Shown: positions 1-8,794, counted from the first letter of the stretch. The stretch is DNA of 64,000 nt from Chryseobacterium defluvii (GCF_003634775.1 NZ_RBXB01000003.1:806001-870000), one strand, 5' to 3'. Numbers and translations: made by a program. Notes: a model not told the origin generated them from the sequence alone.

Positions 1-41
1 ATACGTGGGAAAAATTAATTGTCATTCACTGCGTCTAAAAT

Positions 42-73
42 AAAATCCCGGCCATGAATGGCCGGGATTTTTT
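42..73. terminator. Bidirectional rho-independent terminator
   Basis: A perfect GC-rich stem (TCCCGGCC / GGCCGGGA, loop ATGAAT) is flanked by an A-run on the left and a T-run on the right, so it can stop transcription on either strand. On the minus strand it overlaps the stop codon of the DUF4126 gene. On the plus strand it would end a transcript that enters from outside the window. Confidence 0.85.
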
Positions 74-680
74 ATGTATGATCAATAACATCTTTGCTAC
101 TCCGCAGTTTTCGCCACGCTTTTCGTCCGACGAAAATAACTACTATTACCAAAACAACTGCAAAGATCGCTGCTATTACCGGAGCGGCCATTGCCAGAAC
201 AGACATAATTCCTGCTCCTGCAGTTTCTGTAGTAGCTACTACGGAATTTCCGAGTCCGCCAGTAGTGGCTGTAGAAGCGGCCCTTGTTCCTGCAAACCCC
301 GAGCTGATCGCTGCAGCAGTTCCTCCACCCGCAATCAAAGCTAGAGCCCATTGAGGAAAAGTACCCAGATCGGCAAACTGACTTGCAAATAAAACAGAAC
401 CGGCAACGGTAGCCAGCGGAACAGAAAGGGTATCAAGCAAATGGTCGATATAAGGAATGTAATAGGCTAAAACCTCAACGATAGTTGCGATTCCTGTAGT
501 AATAAGCGTAGGAAGCCCGGAAAGCCATTGAAAATGCTCATTCATCGGGATCCAGCCCATATAGGAAGCTAAACTTACGGCAAACATAGGGAGGAATACC
601 CTGAAACCGGAGGCGGCAGCCAGACCGATTCCAATAAAAGCACTGATTACGTAAGGCACATAGGGAACATTATCTAACAT
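72..680 (-). CDS. DUF4126 family integral membrane protein
   Basis: A 202-residue hydrophobic protein that I recognise as DUF4126, a family of unknown function. It has about five membrane segments: residues ~9-30, ~55-75, ~85-110, ~115-135, and a strong C-terminal helix near 165-190 followed by a basic tail (RKAWRKLRSSK). The middle is rich in Gly, Ala and Thr. The ATG at 680 is preferred over an in-frame extension to 752, because the extra 24 residues are not hydrophobic and look unlike the family N terminus. It is a single-gene unit that ends in the strong terminator at its stop codon. No function can be assigned; an inner-membrane location is inferred from composition. Confidence 0.8.
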   Translation of the reverse strand: MLDNVPYVPYVISAFIGIGLAAASGFRVFLPMFAVSLASYMGWIPMNEHFQWLSGLPTLITTGIATIVEVLAYYIPYIDHLLDTLSVPLATVAGSVLFASQFADLGTFPQWALALIAGGGTAAAISSGFAGTRAASTATTGGLGNSVVATTETAGAGIMSVLAMAAPVIAAIFAVVLVIVVIFVGRKAWRKLRSSKDVIDHT

Positions 681-850
681 TTTAATTTCAGTATTTGTTT
701 TCCCTAAAGTTACAAAAAGTATGCAAGATTTATAATATTTGTTAAAATCCAATCAATAATCATCCATAGACTTCACAAATTTGTACATATAATTACACCT
801 ATTTAATCAAAAAAATCTGCGAACCTGCTCAATCAGCGAGAGAAAAAATA

Positions 851-1225
851 TTAAATTTTCTTTTGAGCCTGACACAACTTTATAAACTGAGCCTCCACAT
901 CCTGAAACTTCTCAGGCATTTCGGAAGAAACCCAAAACATCATCGCAATAGTTTTCTCTCCAAAAGCTTCTTTAAATACATCTTTATGTAAACGATAGCA
1001 TTCTCTCAAAAGTCTTTTGATACGATTCCTGTGAACCGCTCTTTTGAAATATCTTTTAGAAACAGAAACCCCGAATTTTATGCCTTCAACAGGATGATTA
1101 GGCTTATCCTTAAGAATAATGATCCTCAGATTTCCACAGGTCCTCCATTTACCTTTTTCGAAAAGCAAAGTAATTTCGCTGTTTTTTTTGAGTTTTTCTT
1201 CTCTGGGATATTTGAAGTTCTGCAT
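851..1225 (-). CDS. rnpA: Ribonuclease P protein component
   Basis: A 124-residue basic protein, the protein cofactor of RNase P, which helps the catalytic RNA remove 5' leaders from tRNA precursors. The family hallmark is visible around residues 55-72: a conserved Phe/Lys/Arg stretch with the RNR core (KRAVHRNRIKRLLRE). An N-terminal K/R-rich part precedes it (FKYPREEKLKK). Length is normal for the family. The gene is not beside rpmH as in many bacteria. It is the last gene of a minus-strand group and its ATG shares one base with the tcdA stop codon (TGATG), implying translational coupling. Confidence 0.95.
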   Translation of the reverse strand: MQNFKYPREEKLKKNSEITLLFEKGKWRTCGNLRIIILKDKPNHPVEGIKFGVSVSKRYFKRAVHRNRIKRLLRECYRLHKDVFKEAFGEKTIAMMFWVSSEMPEKFQDVEAQFIKLCQAQKKI

Positions 1226-1950
1226 CAGTCTTTTTTCACTAAAAAATTAATTACTTCTGCCGCTGCATAAAGACCAAAAACAGCAGGAATAAAGCTTATA
1301 GTTCCATAGAACGATTTTTTGAAATTACTTCCGTCAGTCATCTTTAAACTCTCCTCTTTCTGAATCTCATTCGAGAAAACACATCGGAAGCCTTTGTGGA
1401 TTTTTTCTTTTTTAAGTCTTTTTCTCACCTGTTTGGCAAGGAAGCAGTTATGAGTTTTGCTGATATCTCTCACCATCACTTTGCTTGGATCGGTTTTTCC
1501 GCCGGCTCCCATAGAACTGATGATTTTGATCTTTCTTTTTCTTGCGGCCTTAATCAGGCATAATTTAGGAGTCACACTGTCAATACAGTCCAGAATATAA
1601 TCAAACTTTCCTGAATCCAGCACTTCATCCATTCTTTCAGGATTTAGAAATTCGTTGATTTTGATGAGATTAAGTTCAGGGTTAATATCTAAAAGCCTGT
1701 CTGCAACCACTTCCACTTTATGTTTTCCAACAGTAGAATGTAATGCAGGAAGCTGTCTGTTGATATTGGTAATGTCTACCGTGTCACCATCTACAATCGT
1801 CATATTTCCTACTCCGGCTCTGGCTAAAAACTCAGCTGCAAAAGAACCTACTCCGCCTAAACCTATAACCAGAATATTAGCTTTACTTAATTTTTCAATT
1901 CCATCTTCCTTTATAAGAAGTTCCGTTCTTTCCAGCCAGTACTTATCCAT
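1225..1950 (-). CDS. tcdA: tRNA threonylcarbamoyladenosine dehydratase (ThiF/E1-like)
   Basis: A 241-residue ThiF/MoeB/E1-superfamily protein. TcdA (CsdL) uses ATP to cyclise the t6A modification at tRNA position 37. The nucleotide-binding loop GLGGVGS lies at residues 30-36, followed by the acidic Mg/ribose region VDGDTVDITNINRQ. The N terminus (YWLERTELLIKEDGIEKL) is the usual start of this subfamily, which separates it from MoeB and ThiF proper, and the length fits. It overlaps the TatD-like gene by 8 bp upstream and touches rnpA downstream, so the three genes are probably one operon that includes two tRNA-maturation functions. Confidence 0.92.
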   Translation of the reverse strand: MDKYWLERTELLIKEDGIEKLSKANILVIGLGGVGSFAAEFLARAGVGNMTIVDGDTVDITNINRQLPALHSTVGKHKVEVVADRLLDINPELNLIKINEFLNPERMDEVLDSGKFDYILDCIDSVTPKLCLIKAARKRKIKIISSMGAGGKTDPSKVMVRDISKTHNCFLAKQVRKRLKKEKIHKGFRCVFSNEIQKEESLKMTDGSNFKKSFYGTISFIPAVFGLYAAAEVINFLVKKD

Positions 1951-2572
1951 TTTTTATCGTCTCTAAATTTTCTATAATCTGCTCATTGAGCCTTTCCAAA
2001 GAAATTCCTTTGATTTCCGAAACCTTTTGGTACAATTCTCTGATGACAAAATCATCATTATCAGTCTCTAAAAAGATCTTATCTAAAGGAACTGTTTTTA
2101 AAATTTCCTGCAAAGATAAATTATACAAAACAGCTTTTCCAAAACTCAAATAAAAATTATTTTTCAGCAGGTCTTCTGCGATACTCTGTTTTTTATTAAA
2201 TCCATGAATAATCATTGCCTGTTCCGCTTTTTTCCTGAATGAGATCACCTCATAAAACTTTCTTACACAATGAATGATCAATGGTTTTCTGAGTTCATTG
2301 GAAATCTTGATCTGTCTTAAAAAAACATCTTCCTGAATACGTTGATCTATTGTAACAAAAGAATCCAGCCCGCACTCTCCAATGGCAAAACAGCTTTCCG
2401 AAATATGGGATCGGAGCCATTGAAACTGGTTTTCAACGGCATTGATCTTAATATCTTTAGGATGAATCCCGATTGAATACAGATGTCCGTGGGGAATCTC
2501 TCCGATATTCACATTGTAAACGCCGAAAGATATATTTTTTTTATGATGGTGAAAATCAAAAAAATCCATCAT
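1943..2572 (-). CDS. TatD family hydrolase (short form)
   Basis: About 209 residues, shorter than the usual ~255-260 of TatD deoxyribonucleases. Metal-site motifs are visible: an HxH element in FFDFHHHK at the N terminus, GECGLD near residue 67, a central IIHCVR, a further histidine in MIIHGFN, and ETD near residue 170. The longest reading frame begins with TTG at 2575; I place the start at the ATG directly after it (2572), with a third Met codon next to that. It overlaps tcdA by 8 bp. TatD proteins are metal-dependent hydrolases tied to 3'-5' nuclease activity; the substrate of this short form is not known. Confidence 0.82.
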   Translation of the reverse strand: MMDFFDFHHHKKNISFGVYNVNIGEIPHGHLYSIGIHPKDIKINAVENQFQWLRSHISESCFAIGECGLDSFVTIDQRIQEDVFLRQIKISNELRKPLIIHCVRKFYEVISFRKKAEQAMIIHGFNKKQSIAEDLLKNNFYLSFGKAVLYNLSLQEILKTVPLDKIFLETDNDDFVIRELYQKVSEIKGISLERLNEQIIENLETIKNG

Positions 2573-2665
2573 CAAAAATACTCATAATTTGAGTTAGCGT
2601 AAAATTCTTAAACAAACGTTTATAATTATGTTAAAAATTTCTTAACTTTACTCAAACTACACTTT

Positions 2666-3295
2666 ATGAGAAAAAAATTTACAGAAAAACAAATCCATAT
2701 TTTAGACATTGCCGAGGAGCTTATTGCTAAAAAAGGTTATGAAGGAACATCTGTCCGGGATATCTGCTCCAAGGCCAACATCAATGTTGCCATGATTTCT
2801 TATTACTTTGGTTCCAAAGAAAAAATGATGTCTTATCTCTACCAATACAGAGTATTGAAAACCAGGGAGAATTTTTCGGAATTTGCGGATACCATTAAAG
2901 AAGGGAAACCGGAAATGCAAATGAAAGAGATTATTAAATATATTGTAAGTCAGTTGTTTAAGTATAATTATTTCCACGGATTTGTCACCCAGGAGTTACG
3001 CCACACAGAAAACCTGAAAGATGAATTGCTGGATTTTTACCAGCTGTTTGTAAAAAAACTGGATGAAGTAATCAAGAAAGGAGTCGCTTCAGGAGTTTTT
3101 ACCTTTACTCCGAAACCGGAAGATATTCTTACCACCATTATAGGATCTACCCTTTTTGTGATCCGGAATAAAAACTTCTATGAATTGTATGTTCCCAACA
3201 AAAATGAGGAAACCTATGTAAAAGAAGCGGAAAAGAAAGTAAGAATGAACCTCTTACTCAGTGTTTTTGCGATTTTGGGATACGCTGCGGACTAA
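2666..3295 (+). CDS. TetR/AcrR family transcriptional regulator
   Basis: A 209-residue regulator. The N-terminal helix-turn-helix covers residues ~10-55, with the family pattern AEELIAKKGYEGTSVRDICSKA followed by ISYYFGSKEKMM. The C-terminal ligand/dimer domain is divergent, as usual, so the inducer cannot be read from sequence. It is divergent from the tatD-tcdA-rnpA group and 98 bp upstream of the bamD start. The 90-bp region in front of it has TTTGAGT and ACTCAAA as a distant inverted pair, which might serve autoregulation (weak evidence). No efflux pump gene is adjacent. Confidence 0.9.
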   Translation: MRKKFTEKQIHILDIAEELIAKKGYEGTSVRDICSKANINVAMISYYFGSKEKMMSYLYQYRVLKTRENFSEFADTIKEGKPEMQMKEIIKYIVSQLFKYNYFHGFVTQELRHTENLKDELLDFYQLFVKKLDEVIKKGVASGVFTFTPKPEDILTTIIGSTLFVIRNKNFYELYVPNKNEETYVKEAEKKVRMNLLLSVFAILGYAAD

Positions 3296-3342
3296 AATTA
3301 CGTTAAATAATCATAAAAAGAAATCTATTGGCAAAAAAGTTA

Positions 3343-3350
3343 TATTTTTG
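3343..3350 (+). promoter_or_regulatory. Flavobacterial -7 box before bamD
   Basis: TATTTTTG fits the Bacteroidota sigma-A -7 consensus TAnnTTTG and lies 44 bp before the bamD start. No TTG is present at the ideal -33 distance. Confidence 0.5.
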
Positions 3351-3393
3351 CAAATTAGTAGATCGGAAAAATCCGGAAACTGTTGAATTTTTT

Positions 3394-4389
3394 ATGAAAA
3401 AATATATTTTAGGTCTCTTAGCGGCAGTTGTGGTTGCTTCATGTGTTAGCCAGCAGGATAAAGCCATGAAAAGTGCGGACAAAAACTACATTTTAAAAGT
3501 TGCTAACGAAAACTTTGCTAAAAAGAAATGGAAAAATGCACTGGCTCTTTACGACAGGCTTCCGAACCTTGTAGCAGGAACAGATGATGCTCCGAATGTG
3601 GTTTTCAATTCTGCATACGCGAACTATTACGACAAGAACTATAAATTAGCAGGGCACCAGTTCAAAAACTTTGCAGTAAGCTTTCCACAGGACAGCAGAA
3701 AAGAAGAAGCAGCTTATATGTCTGCATTGTGTTACTATGAAGGATCTATGGATTATAATCTGGATCAGTCGAGTACAGAACTGGCGATTAACGAGCTACA
3801 GGACTTCCTGAATAACTATCCGAATTCCGAAAGATCTAAAAATATCAGCCAGCTTATTGATGAATTATCTTATAAGTTAGAATTCAAAGCCTATGAAAAT
3901 GCAAGACAGTATTTCAAGATGGGTGACTATAAAGCGGCAAATGTAGCCCTGGATAATGTATTGGAAGATTTTCCGAGTACAAAGCTTCGTCCGAAAATTT
4001 ATGATTATATCGTAAAATCCCGTTATGAGCTGGCTACAAAATCTGTTTATGACCTTAAAGATGAGCGTATTGAAAGCGCATTGGCTTTTACAAGACAGAT
4101 CGAAAAAGAAATGCCGAATACCGATGTTGCGAAAACAGCTTTAGACATCAGAGAAAAACTTGAAAAGGAAAAGAAAGATTTTGTTGTCGTTAAAAAACAG
4201 ACGGAAGCAAGAATCGCAGCTTTAACGGAAAAACAAAAAAAGCTGGAAGCGAAGAACGCTGAAAAGGCAAAAACGGAACAACAAATGAAAGATCAGATTG
4301 ATGCAGAGAAGAAAGCAATGCAGATCCAGAGGGATAGTGCAGCACTTCAGACACCTCCGCCGGCTGCGACTTTCAAAATTCAAAGATAA
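3394..4389 (+). CDS. bamD: Outer membrane assembly lipoprotein BamD
   Basis: A 331-residue lipoprotein. The signal peptide ends in the lipobox VVVASC with Cys17 as the lipidation site, which fixes the start at 3394 rather than 3328. Residues ~25-240 hold TPR-like helical repeats (KWKNALALYDRL, AYANYYDKNYKLAGHQFKNF, ELQDFLNNYPNSERS), the pattern of BamD/YfiO, which helps BamA insert beta-barrel proteins into the outer membrane. Residues ~255-310 form a Lys/Glu-rich coiled coil, followed by a Pro-rich end; this tail makes it longer than the ~245-residue proteobacterial BamD. It heads the conserved block bamD-rpoZ-coaBC-DUF4835-recN. Confidence 0.92.
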   Translation: MKKYILGLLAAVVVASCVSQQDKAMKSADKNYILKVANENFAKKKWKNALALYDRLPNLVAGTDDAPNVVFNSAYANYYDKNYKLAGHQFKNFAVSFPQDSRKEEAAYMSALCYYEGSMDYNLDQSSTELAINELQDFLNNYPNSERSKNISQLIDELSYKLEFKAYENARQYFKMGDYKAANVALDNVLEDFPSTKLRPKIYDYIVKSRYELATKSVYDLKDERIESALAFTRQIEKEMPNTDVAKTALDIREKLEKEKKDFVVVKKQTEARIAALTEKQKKLEAKNAEKAKTEQQMKDQIDAEKKAMQIQRDSAALQTPPPAATFKIQR

Positions 4390-4393
4390 TTCG

Positions 4394-4401
4394 TAAATTT
4401 G
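4394..4401 (+). promoter_or_regulatory. Flavobacterial -7 box before rpoZ
   Basis: TAAATTTG, 29 bp before the rpoZ start codon and just after the bamD stop, matches TAnnTTTG. It suggests that rpoZ has its own promoter in addition to any read-through from bamD. Confidence 0.5.
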
Positions 4402-4430
4402 CCATCTTAAAATAAAATAAATTTCTCAAA

Positions 4431-4754
4431 ATGAGCGTAAAAGATACAAAAGCAGAAGTAAATACAATTACTTACGATAGAGATAAGATTGAAGCAAAAG
4501 TAGGTTCAATCTATGAGGCTATTGTTATCATGGGAAAGAGAGCAGAGCAGATCAATGCAGAAATCCGTACGGAATTACATAATAAATTGGATGAATTTGC
4601 TGTGCATAATTCTACATTGGAAGAAGTTTTCGAAAACAGAGAGCAGATTGAAATCTCCAAGCATTATGAAAAACTTCCGAAACCAACTTCAATTGCTATT
4701 GAAGAATGGATGAATGAAGATATCTATTTCAGAAAAACAGAAGACAGAAAATAA
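4431..4754 (+). CDS. rpoZ: DNA-directed RNA polymerase subunit omega
   Basis: A 107-residue protein of the Bacteroidota omega type. The helical core (RDKIEAKVGSIYEAIVIMGKRAEQIN) matches the conserved omega region that folds around the beta' C terminus and helps assemble polymerase. The remainder is Glu/Lys-rich and lineage-specific. The position between bamD and coaBC is the usual one in flavobacteria and supports the call, which sequence similarity alone would leave weaker because omega is short. Confidence 0.88.
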   Translation: MSVKDTKAEVNTITYDRDKIEAKVGSIYEAIVIMGKRAEQINAEIRTELHNKLDEFAVHNSTLEEVFENREQIEISKHYEKLPKPTSIAIEEWMNEDIYFRKTEDRK

Positions 4755-4777
4755 TTTTTCTGCAGAATAAATAAACG

Positions 4778-4813
4778 AAGGTCGTAAAGGAATAATTTCT
4801 TTATGACCTTTGC
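4778..4813 (+). terminator. Hairpin after rpoZ, possible weak terminator
   Basis: A 12-bp stem (AAGGTCGTAAAG / CTTTATGACCTT, with G-T pairs) surrounds a 9-nt loop. Only a short, mixed T-tract follows, so termination is probably partial. Confidence 0.45.
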
Positions 4814-4867
4814 TGTTTCTGAACGTGAGAAAAAATAAGTAAATTAGTATTCTAAAATTAAAACTAC

Positions 4868-6073
4868 ATGGGTGTTTCCGGGAAAAAAATCCTTATTGCC
4901 GTCTCTGGAGGAATTGCTGCATATAAAATACACTTTCTGATCAGGGGTTTTGTGAAGAAAGGAGCCGAGGTTCAGGTCATTATGACTCCTGATGCAGAAC
5001 ATTTCGTTACCAAGCTCAGCTTATCCACATTATCTAAAAAACCCGTCTATACGGATTTTTACAGTGATAATGGCACTTGGAACAGTCATGTGGAAATGGC
5101 TTTATGGGCAGATGTGATGATTGTTGCACCTTGTACGGCCAATACATTAGCCAAGATGGTGCACGGAATGTGTGATAATCTGGTTATTGCCACTTATATG
5201 TCCGCAAAATGTCCTGTTTTTATTGCTCCGGCAATGGATTTGGATATGTATCAGCATCCGTCTACCAAACAGAACCTGAAATTGGCTGAAGATTACGGGC
5301 ATTTCATCATTCCGGCGGAAAGCGGGGAATTGGCAAGTGGTTTAATCGGTCAGGGAAGAATGGCGGAACCGGAAACCATTGCTAAAGCAGTAGAAGATTT
5401 CTTTAATTCAGGGCATACGAATAAAAGCCTTGAAGGGAAAACCGTTTTAATTACGGCAGGGCCTACCTATGAAGCAATCGATCCGGTACGGTTCATTGGC
5501 AATCATTCTTCGGGGAAAATGGGATTCTCATTAGCAGAAGAAGCATCCGGGAGAGGAGCAAAAGTTATTCTGATTTCAGGACCAAGTTCTCAGGTAATCA
5601 ATGATAAAAATGTAGAACTTCATAGAGTTACTTCTGCAAAAGAAATGCTGGCTAAAGTATTTGAGTTTTATGAAAATGCAGATATCGCCATTGCGAGTGC
5701 AGCGGTTGCAGATTATGCCCCAAAGGAAGTAGCCAAAGAAAAAATTAAAAAAAATGATGATAGCTTAACTATCGAATTGATTAAAAATCCGGATATCCTT
5801 AAAACAATGGGAGAAAAGAAATCTCATCAGTTTTTAGTAGGATTTGCCTTGGAAACTCAAAATGAAGAAGAAAATGCAAAAGGGAAGCTGGAAAAGAAAA
5901 ATCTGGATATGATTGTTCTGAATTCTCTTCGCGATGAGGGAGCCGGCTTTAAAAACGATACCAATAAAATAAAAATATTTACCCGAACGGAAAAGAAAGA
6001 ATTTGCACTGAAATCTAAGGATGATGTGGCGAAGGATATTCTTAACTTTGTTGAAAATCAACTTTTAAAATAA
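4868..6073 (+). CDS. coaBC: Bifunctional phosphopantothenoylcysteine decarboxylase / phosphopantothenate-cysteine ligase
   Basis: A 401-residue cytoplasmic enzyme of coenzyme A synthesis. The N-terminal flavoprotein (CoaC, residues ~1-185) shows SGGIAAYK near the start, the catalytic-His region NSHVEMALWADV, and PAMDLDMYQHP. The C-terminal ligase (CoaB, ~190-401) shows ITAGPTYEAIDPVRFIGNHSSGKMG, the usual first ligase motif, and the KKNDD/KNPDIL region. In the CoaC loop, where many homologues have ACGxxGxGRM, this protein reads ASGLIGQGRM, so the usual catalytic Cys is a Ser. From memory, similar loops occur in other Bacteroidota, so this may be lineage-typical rather than a loss. Confidence 0.94.
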   Translation: MGVSGKKILIAVSGGIAAYKIHFLIRGFVKKGAEVQVIMTPDAEHFVTKLSLSTLSKKPVYTDFYSDNGTWNSHVEMALWADVMIVAPCTANTLAKMVHGMCDNLVIATYMSAKCPVFIAPAMDLDMYQHPSTKQNLKLAEDYGHFIIPAESGELASGLIGQGRMAEPETIAKAVEDFFNSGHTNKSLEGKTVLITAGPTYEAIDPVRFIGNHSSGKMGFSLAEEASGRGAKVILISGPSSQVINDKNVELHRVTSAKEMLAKVFEFYENADIAIASAAVADYAPKEVAKEKIKKNDDSLTIELIKNPDILKTMGEKKSHQFLVGFALETQNEEENAKGKLEKKNLDMIVLNSLRDEGAGFKNDTNKIKIFTRTEKKEFALKSKDDVAKDILNFVENQLLK

Positions 6074-6110
6074 TTTTAATAAATTTCCGTTCTCAATTTT
6101 TACTAACAGA

Positions 6111-7013
6111 ATGAAAAAGATCATAAGCTTATTTTTACTGCTTTTCTTATATAACATCAGCTTTTCCCAGGAAATCCTGGCCACAGTACAGGTGAATGCC
6201 CAGCAATTGGGGGGAAGTAACCAGCAGGCTTACAAAGCGTTGGAAAAAAGTCTTCGGGACTTCATCAATAATACAAGCTGGACCGGGAAAAAGCTTCAGA
6301 ATTTCGAAAAAGTAAAGTCAAACTTTGCTATCGTCATTTCAGAAAGAGACGGAAATAGATTCAAAGGAAGTATTGTGGTTCAGGCGGTTCGTCCGGTGTA
6401 CAATACTACGTATGAATCTCCGCTTCTGAACCTTCAGGACACCAAATTCGGATTTGAATATGTTGAGAACGAGAACCTGATCTTCAATGAAAGACAGTTT
6501 TCCGGAAAAAACTTAATTGATGTCATCAGTTTTTATGTGTATCTGATCTTAGGATATGATGCAGACAGTTTCCAGTCTATGGCGGGTTCACAATGGTTTG
6601 CCAAAGCACAGCAGATTGCTCAGAATGCCCAGAACAGAGGGTATGAAGGATGGGGGCAGATCAATGAGCCAAGAAGCCGTGCCATATTGATCGGGGAAAT
6701 TGTAAACCCGAACTTAAGTCAGTTGCGCTCCACAATTTATACATACCACAGAGCAGGATTGGATAATTTGTTCAACCAGGATCAGACTGCGGCTAAAAAA
6801 ATCATTTTTAATACCCTGATGCAGCTGAAAATGTATGAAAACTCTTTCCAGCAGAATTATTTCTTCAATCTTTTCATGGATAATAAAAGTGATGAGATCT
6901 TCAATATCTTTAATACGGGAAATAACGGCGGAATTGTGCTCAATGACCTGAAGCAGCTCATGATTATGTTCTCTCCTAAGAATACTGAATCCAAATGGAA
7001 CAAATGGAAATAG
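6111..7013 (+). CDS. DUF4835 family exported protein
   Basis: A 300-residue protein with a clear Sec signal peptide (hydrophobic residues ~4-18, cleavage after FSQ near residue 20). I recognise it as DUF4835, a Bacteroidota family normally found between coaBC and recN, as here. No catalytic motif is visible; it contains a repeated NAQ/QQ-rich character, aromatic residues and a C-terminal MFSPKNTESKWNKWK. It starts 37 bp after coaBC and is probably cotranscribed. The periplasmic or outer-membrane location is inferred from the signal peptide; the function is unknown. Confidence 0.85.
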   Translation: MKKIISLFLLLFLYNISFSQEILATVQVNAQQLGGSNQQAYKALEKSLRDFINNTSWTGKKLQNFEKVKSNFAIVISERDGNRFKGSIVVQAVRPVYNTTYESPLLNLQDTKFGFEYVENENLIFNERQFSGKNLIDVISFYVYLILGYDADSFQSMAGSQWFAKAQQIAQNAQNRGYEGWGQINEPRSRAILIGEIVNPNLSQLRSTIYTYHRAGLDNLFNQDQTAAKKIIFNTLMQLKMYENSFQQNYFFNLFMDNKSDEIFNIFNTGNNGGIVLNDLKQLMIMFSPKNTESKWNKWK

Positions 7014-7034
7014 CAAAAGCTTCATTTCCTTCTA

Positions 7035-7065
7035 TTGAATTCTGAATTCTAAAGTTCTATATTTG
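7035..7065 (+). promoter_or_regulatory. Promoter for recN (TTG-N20-TATATTTG)
   Basis: TTG at 7035-7037 and TATATTTG at 7058-7065, 20 bp apart, match the Bacteroidota -33/-7 consensus. The recN start is 29 bp further on. Confidence 0.7.
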
Positions 7066-7094
7066 CAGTACCTAACGTAATCTGCTACTGATTC

Positions 7095-8744
7095 ATGCTT
7101 TCGAGAATTTATATTAAAAATTTCGCCCTGATTGATACCTTAGAAGTATCATTACACAACGGTTTACAGGTCATAACCGGTGAAACGGGAGCAGGTAAAT
7201 CCATTATTTTAGGTGCTTTACGACTTATTTTAGGCGAAAGAGCGGATGTAAAATCCATTTCCAATGCTGAAGAGAAAAGCATTGTAGAAACGGAATTTGC
7301 ACTCAATAACCAGTTCAAAAAATTCTTTATTGAAAATGACCTGGATTATGAGCATCAGACGATTATCCGCAGAGAAATCCTGCCTTCAGGGAAATCCCGG
7401 GCTTTTATCAATGATGTTCCGGTAACGCTGGATGTGTTGAAAGAGCTTTCTTCTCAGCTGATCGATATCCATTCCCAGTTTGAAACTTCCAACCTTTTTA
7501 CTTCCGAATATCAGTTTAAAATTATTGACGGGCTTTCGGATAACAAAAAAATCATAGAAGACTATCAGTATGAGTTTTCCGAATTTCAAAGCCTGAAAAC
7601 CCAGCTTAAAAGATTACAAACCCAGCTTTCTGAAAATACCAAGGAAAGTGATTATAAACAATTCTTATTAAATGAGCTGGAAGAATTGAAATTGGATGAT
7701 GTAGATTATGAGGATTTGCAAAACCAGCTTTCTATTCAGGAGAATGCGGAAATGATTTCCGAGAATCTGGGACAGATTTTATCCAGATTCCATCAGGAAG
7801 AAATCGGGATCCTGTCATTTTTTAATGAAGCTAAAAATAAACTTTCAAAAATCTCTGAAGTTTCATCAGCCTTTTCTGAATTGGATGAAAGGATGGAAAC
7901 TTCTTTCGTAGAATTGAAAGACATTATTTCCGAGCTTGAAAACGAATCGGAGAAAATTGAGATCAATCCGGAAACTTTAGCTTTATTATCTGATCTTAAT
8001 AATAAAATCAATGCATTATTCCTTAAGCATAACGTTTCAGATATTCATGAACTTAAAGAAATCAGAGATCAGCTAGCCGGAGAACAAAAAGGAGCTTCCG
8101 AGCTTGAAACTTTAATAAGCGAAATAGAAGGGAATATTTCTAAAAAACAGAAAAGCCTTCAGAATTTATCTGAAAAACTATCTAAGAACAGGAAGAAAAG
8201 TATTCCTGATTTTATTAAAAAAGCAGAAGGGCTTCTTAAAAAGCTGGGTCTTGAAAAAGCCAGGGTAGATATTGAGCTTCAGGATACAACAGAGTTTACT
8301 CCATTCGGGAAAGAAAATATTCAGCTTTTATTCCAGGCAAACTCAGGATTTCCTTTAAAGCCGATTCAAACGGCTATTTCAGGAGGAGAAAGATCAAGAG
8401 TGATGTTGGCGGTGAAGAAGATTATTGCGGAAAGCGATGAACTTCCGACTCTTATATTAGACGAAATTGATACGGGAGTTTCCGGAAAAGTGGCTGAAGA
8501 AATCGGAAACCTGATGCGTGAAATGTCTGGAGACATGCAGCTCATTGTTATTTCTCACCTTGCGCAGGTAGCCGCTAAAGGAAATAATAACTATAAAGTG
8601 GTAAAACAGGATATTTCCGGGAAAACACAATCTACTATCATTCCGCTAAGTGAAGAGGAGAAACTCAACGAAATTGCACAGCTTCTTTCCGGAAGCAAAA
8701 TAACAGAAGCTGCTTTAGCACAGGCTAAAGAATTAATTGGATAA
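7095..8744 (+). CDS. recN: DNA repair protein RecN
   Basis: A 549-residue SMC-like ATPase that acts in recombinational repair of double-strand breaks. The N terminus has the family start (MLSRIYIKNFALIDTLEV) and Walker A GETGAGKS near residue 33. Residues ~150-390 form a long coiled coil with a central break. The C-terminal half has the ABC signature SGGERSR and Walker B LILDEIDTGVSG, then the H-loop region VISHLAQVAA. The length is close to the usual ~550. It ends the bamD-to-recN block and has its own consensus promoter. Confidence 0.96.
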   Translation: MLSRIYIKNFALIDTLEVSLHNGLQVITGETGAGKSIILGALRLILGERADVKSISNAEEKSIVETEFALNNQFKKFFIENDLDYEHQTIIRREILPSGKSRAFINDVPVTLDVLKELSSQLIDIHSQFETSNLFTSEYQFKIIDGLSDNKKIIEDYQYEFSEFQSLKTQLKRLQTQLSENTKESDYKQFLLNELEELKLDDVDYEDLQNQLSIQENAEMISENLGQILSRFHQEEIGILSFFNEAKNKLSKISEVSSAFSELDERMETSFVELKDIISELENESEKIEINPETLALLSDLNNKINALFLKHNVSDIHELKEIRDQLAGEQKGASELETLISEIEGNISKKQKSLQNLSEKLSKNRKKSIPDFIKKAEGLLKKLGLEKARVDIELQDTTEFTPFGKENIQLLFQANSGFPLKPIQTAISGGERSRVMLAVKKIIAESDELPTLILDEIDTGVSGKVAEEIGNLMREMSGDMQLIVISHLAQVAAKGNNNYKVVKQDISGKTQSTIIPLSEEEKLNEIAQLLSGSKITEAALAQAKELIG

Positions 8745-8758
8745 AAATCTGTAACATA

Positions 8759-8785
8759 TTTTACATTACATTTACTAATGTAAAA
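8759..8785. promoter_or_regulatory. 10-bp inverted repeat before DUF5687 gene
   Basis: TTTTACATTA and TAATGTAAAA form a perfect inverted repeat with a 7-bp centre, ending 9 bp before the DUF5687 start. It resembles a dimeric repressor operator for the transporter pair. A hairpin role is also possible, although the stem is very AT-rich and would be weak. Confidence 0.5.
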
Positions 8786-8794
8786 AAGTAAACT

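Noticed and set aside
681..752. N-terminal extension of the DUF4126 protein
   Set aside because: The 24 added residues are polar and lack family character; the Met at 680 directly precedes the first membrane segment.
2573..2580. Minus-strand -7 box (TATTTTTG) for the TatD-like gene
   Set aside because: It overlaps the possible start codons, so the transcript would begin inside the coding region, and no -33 element is present.
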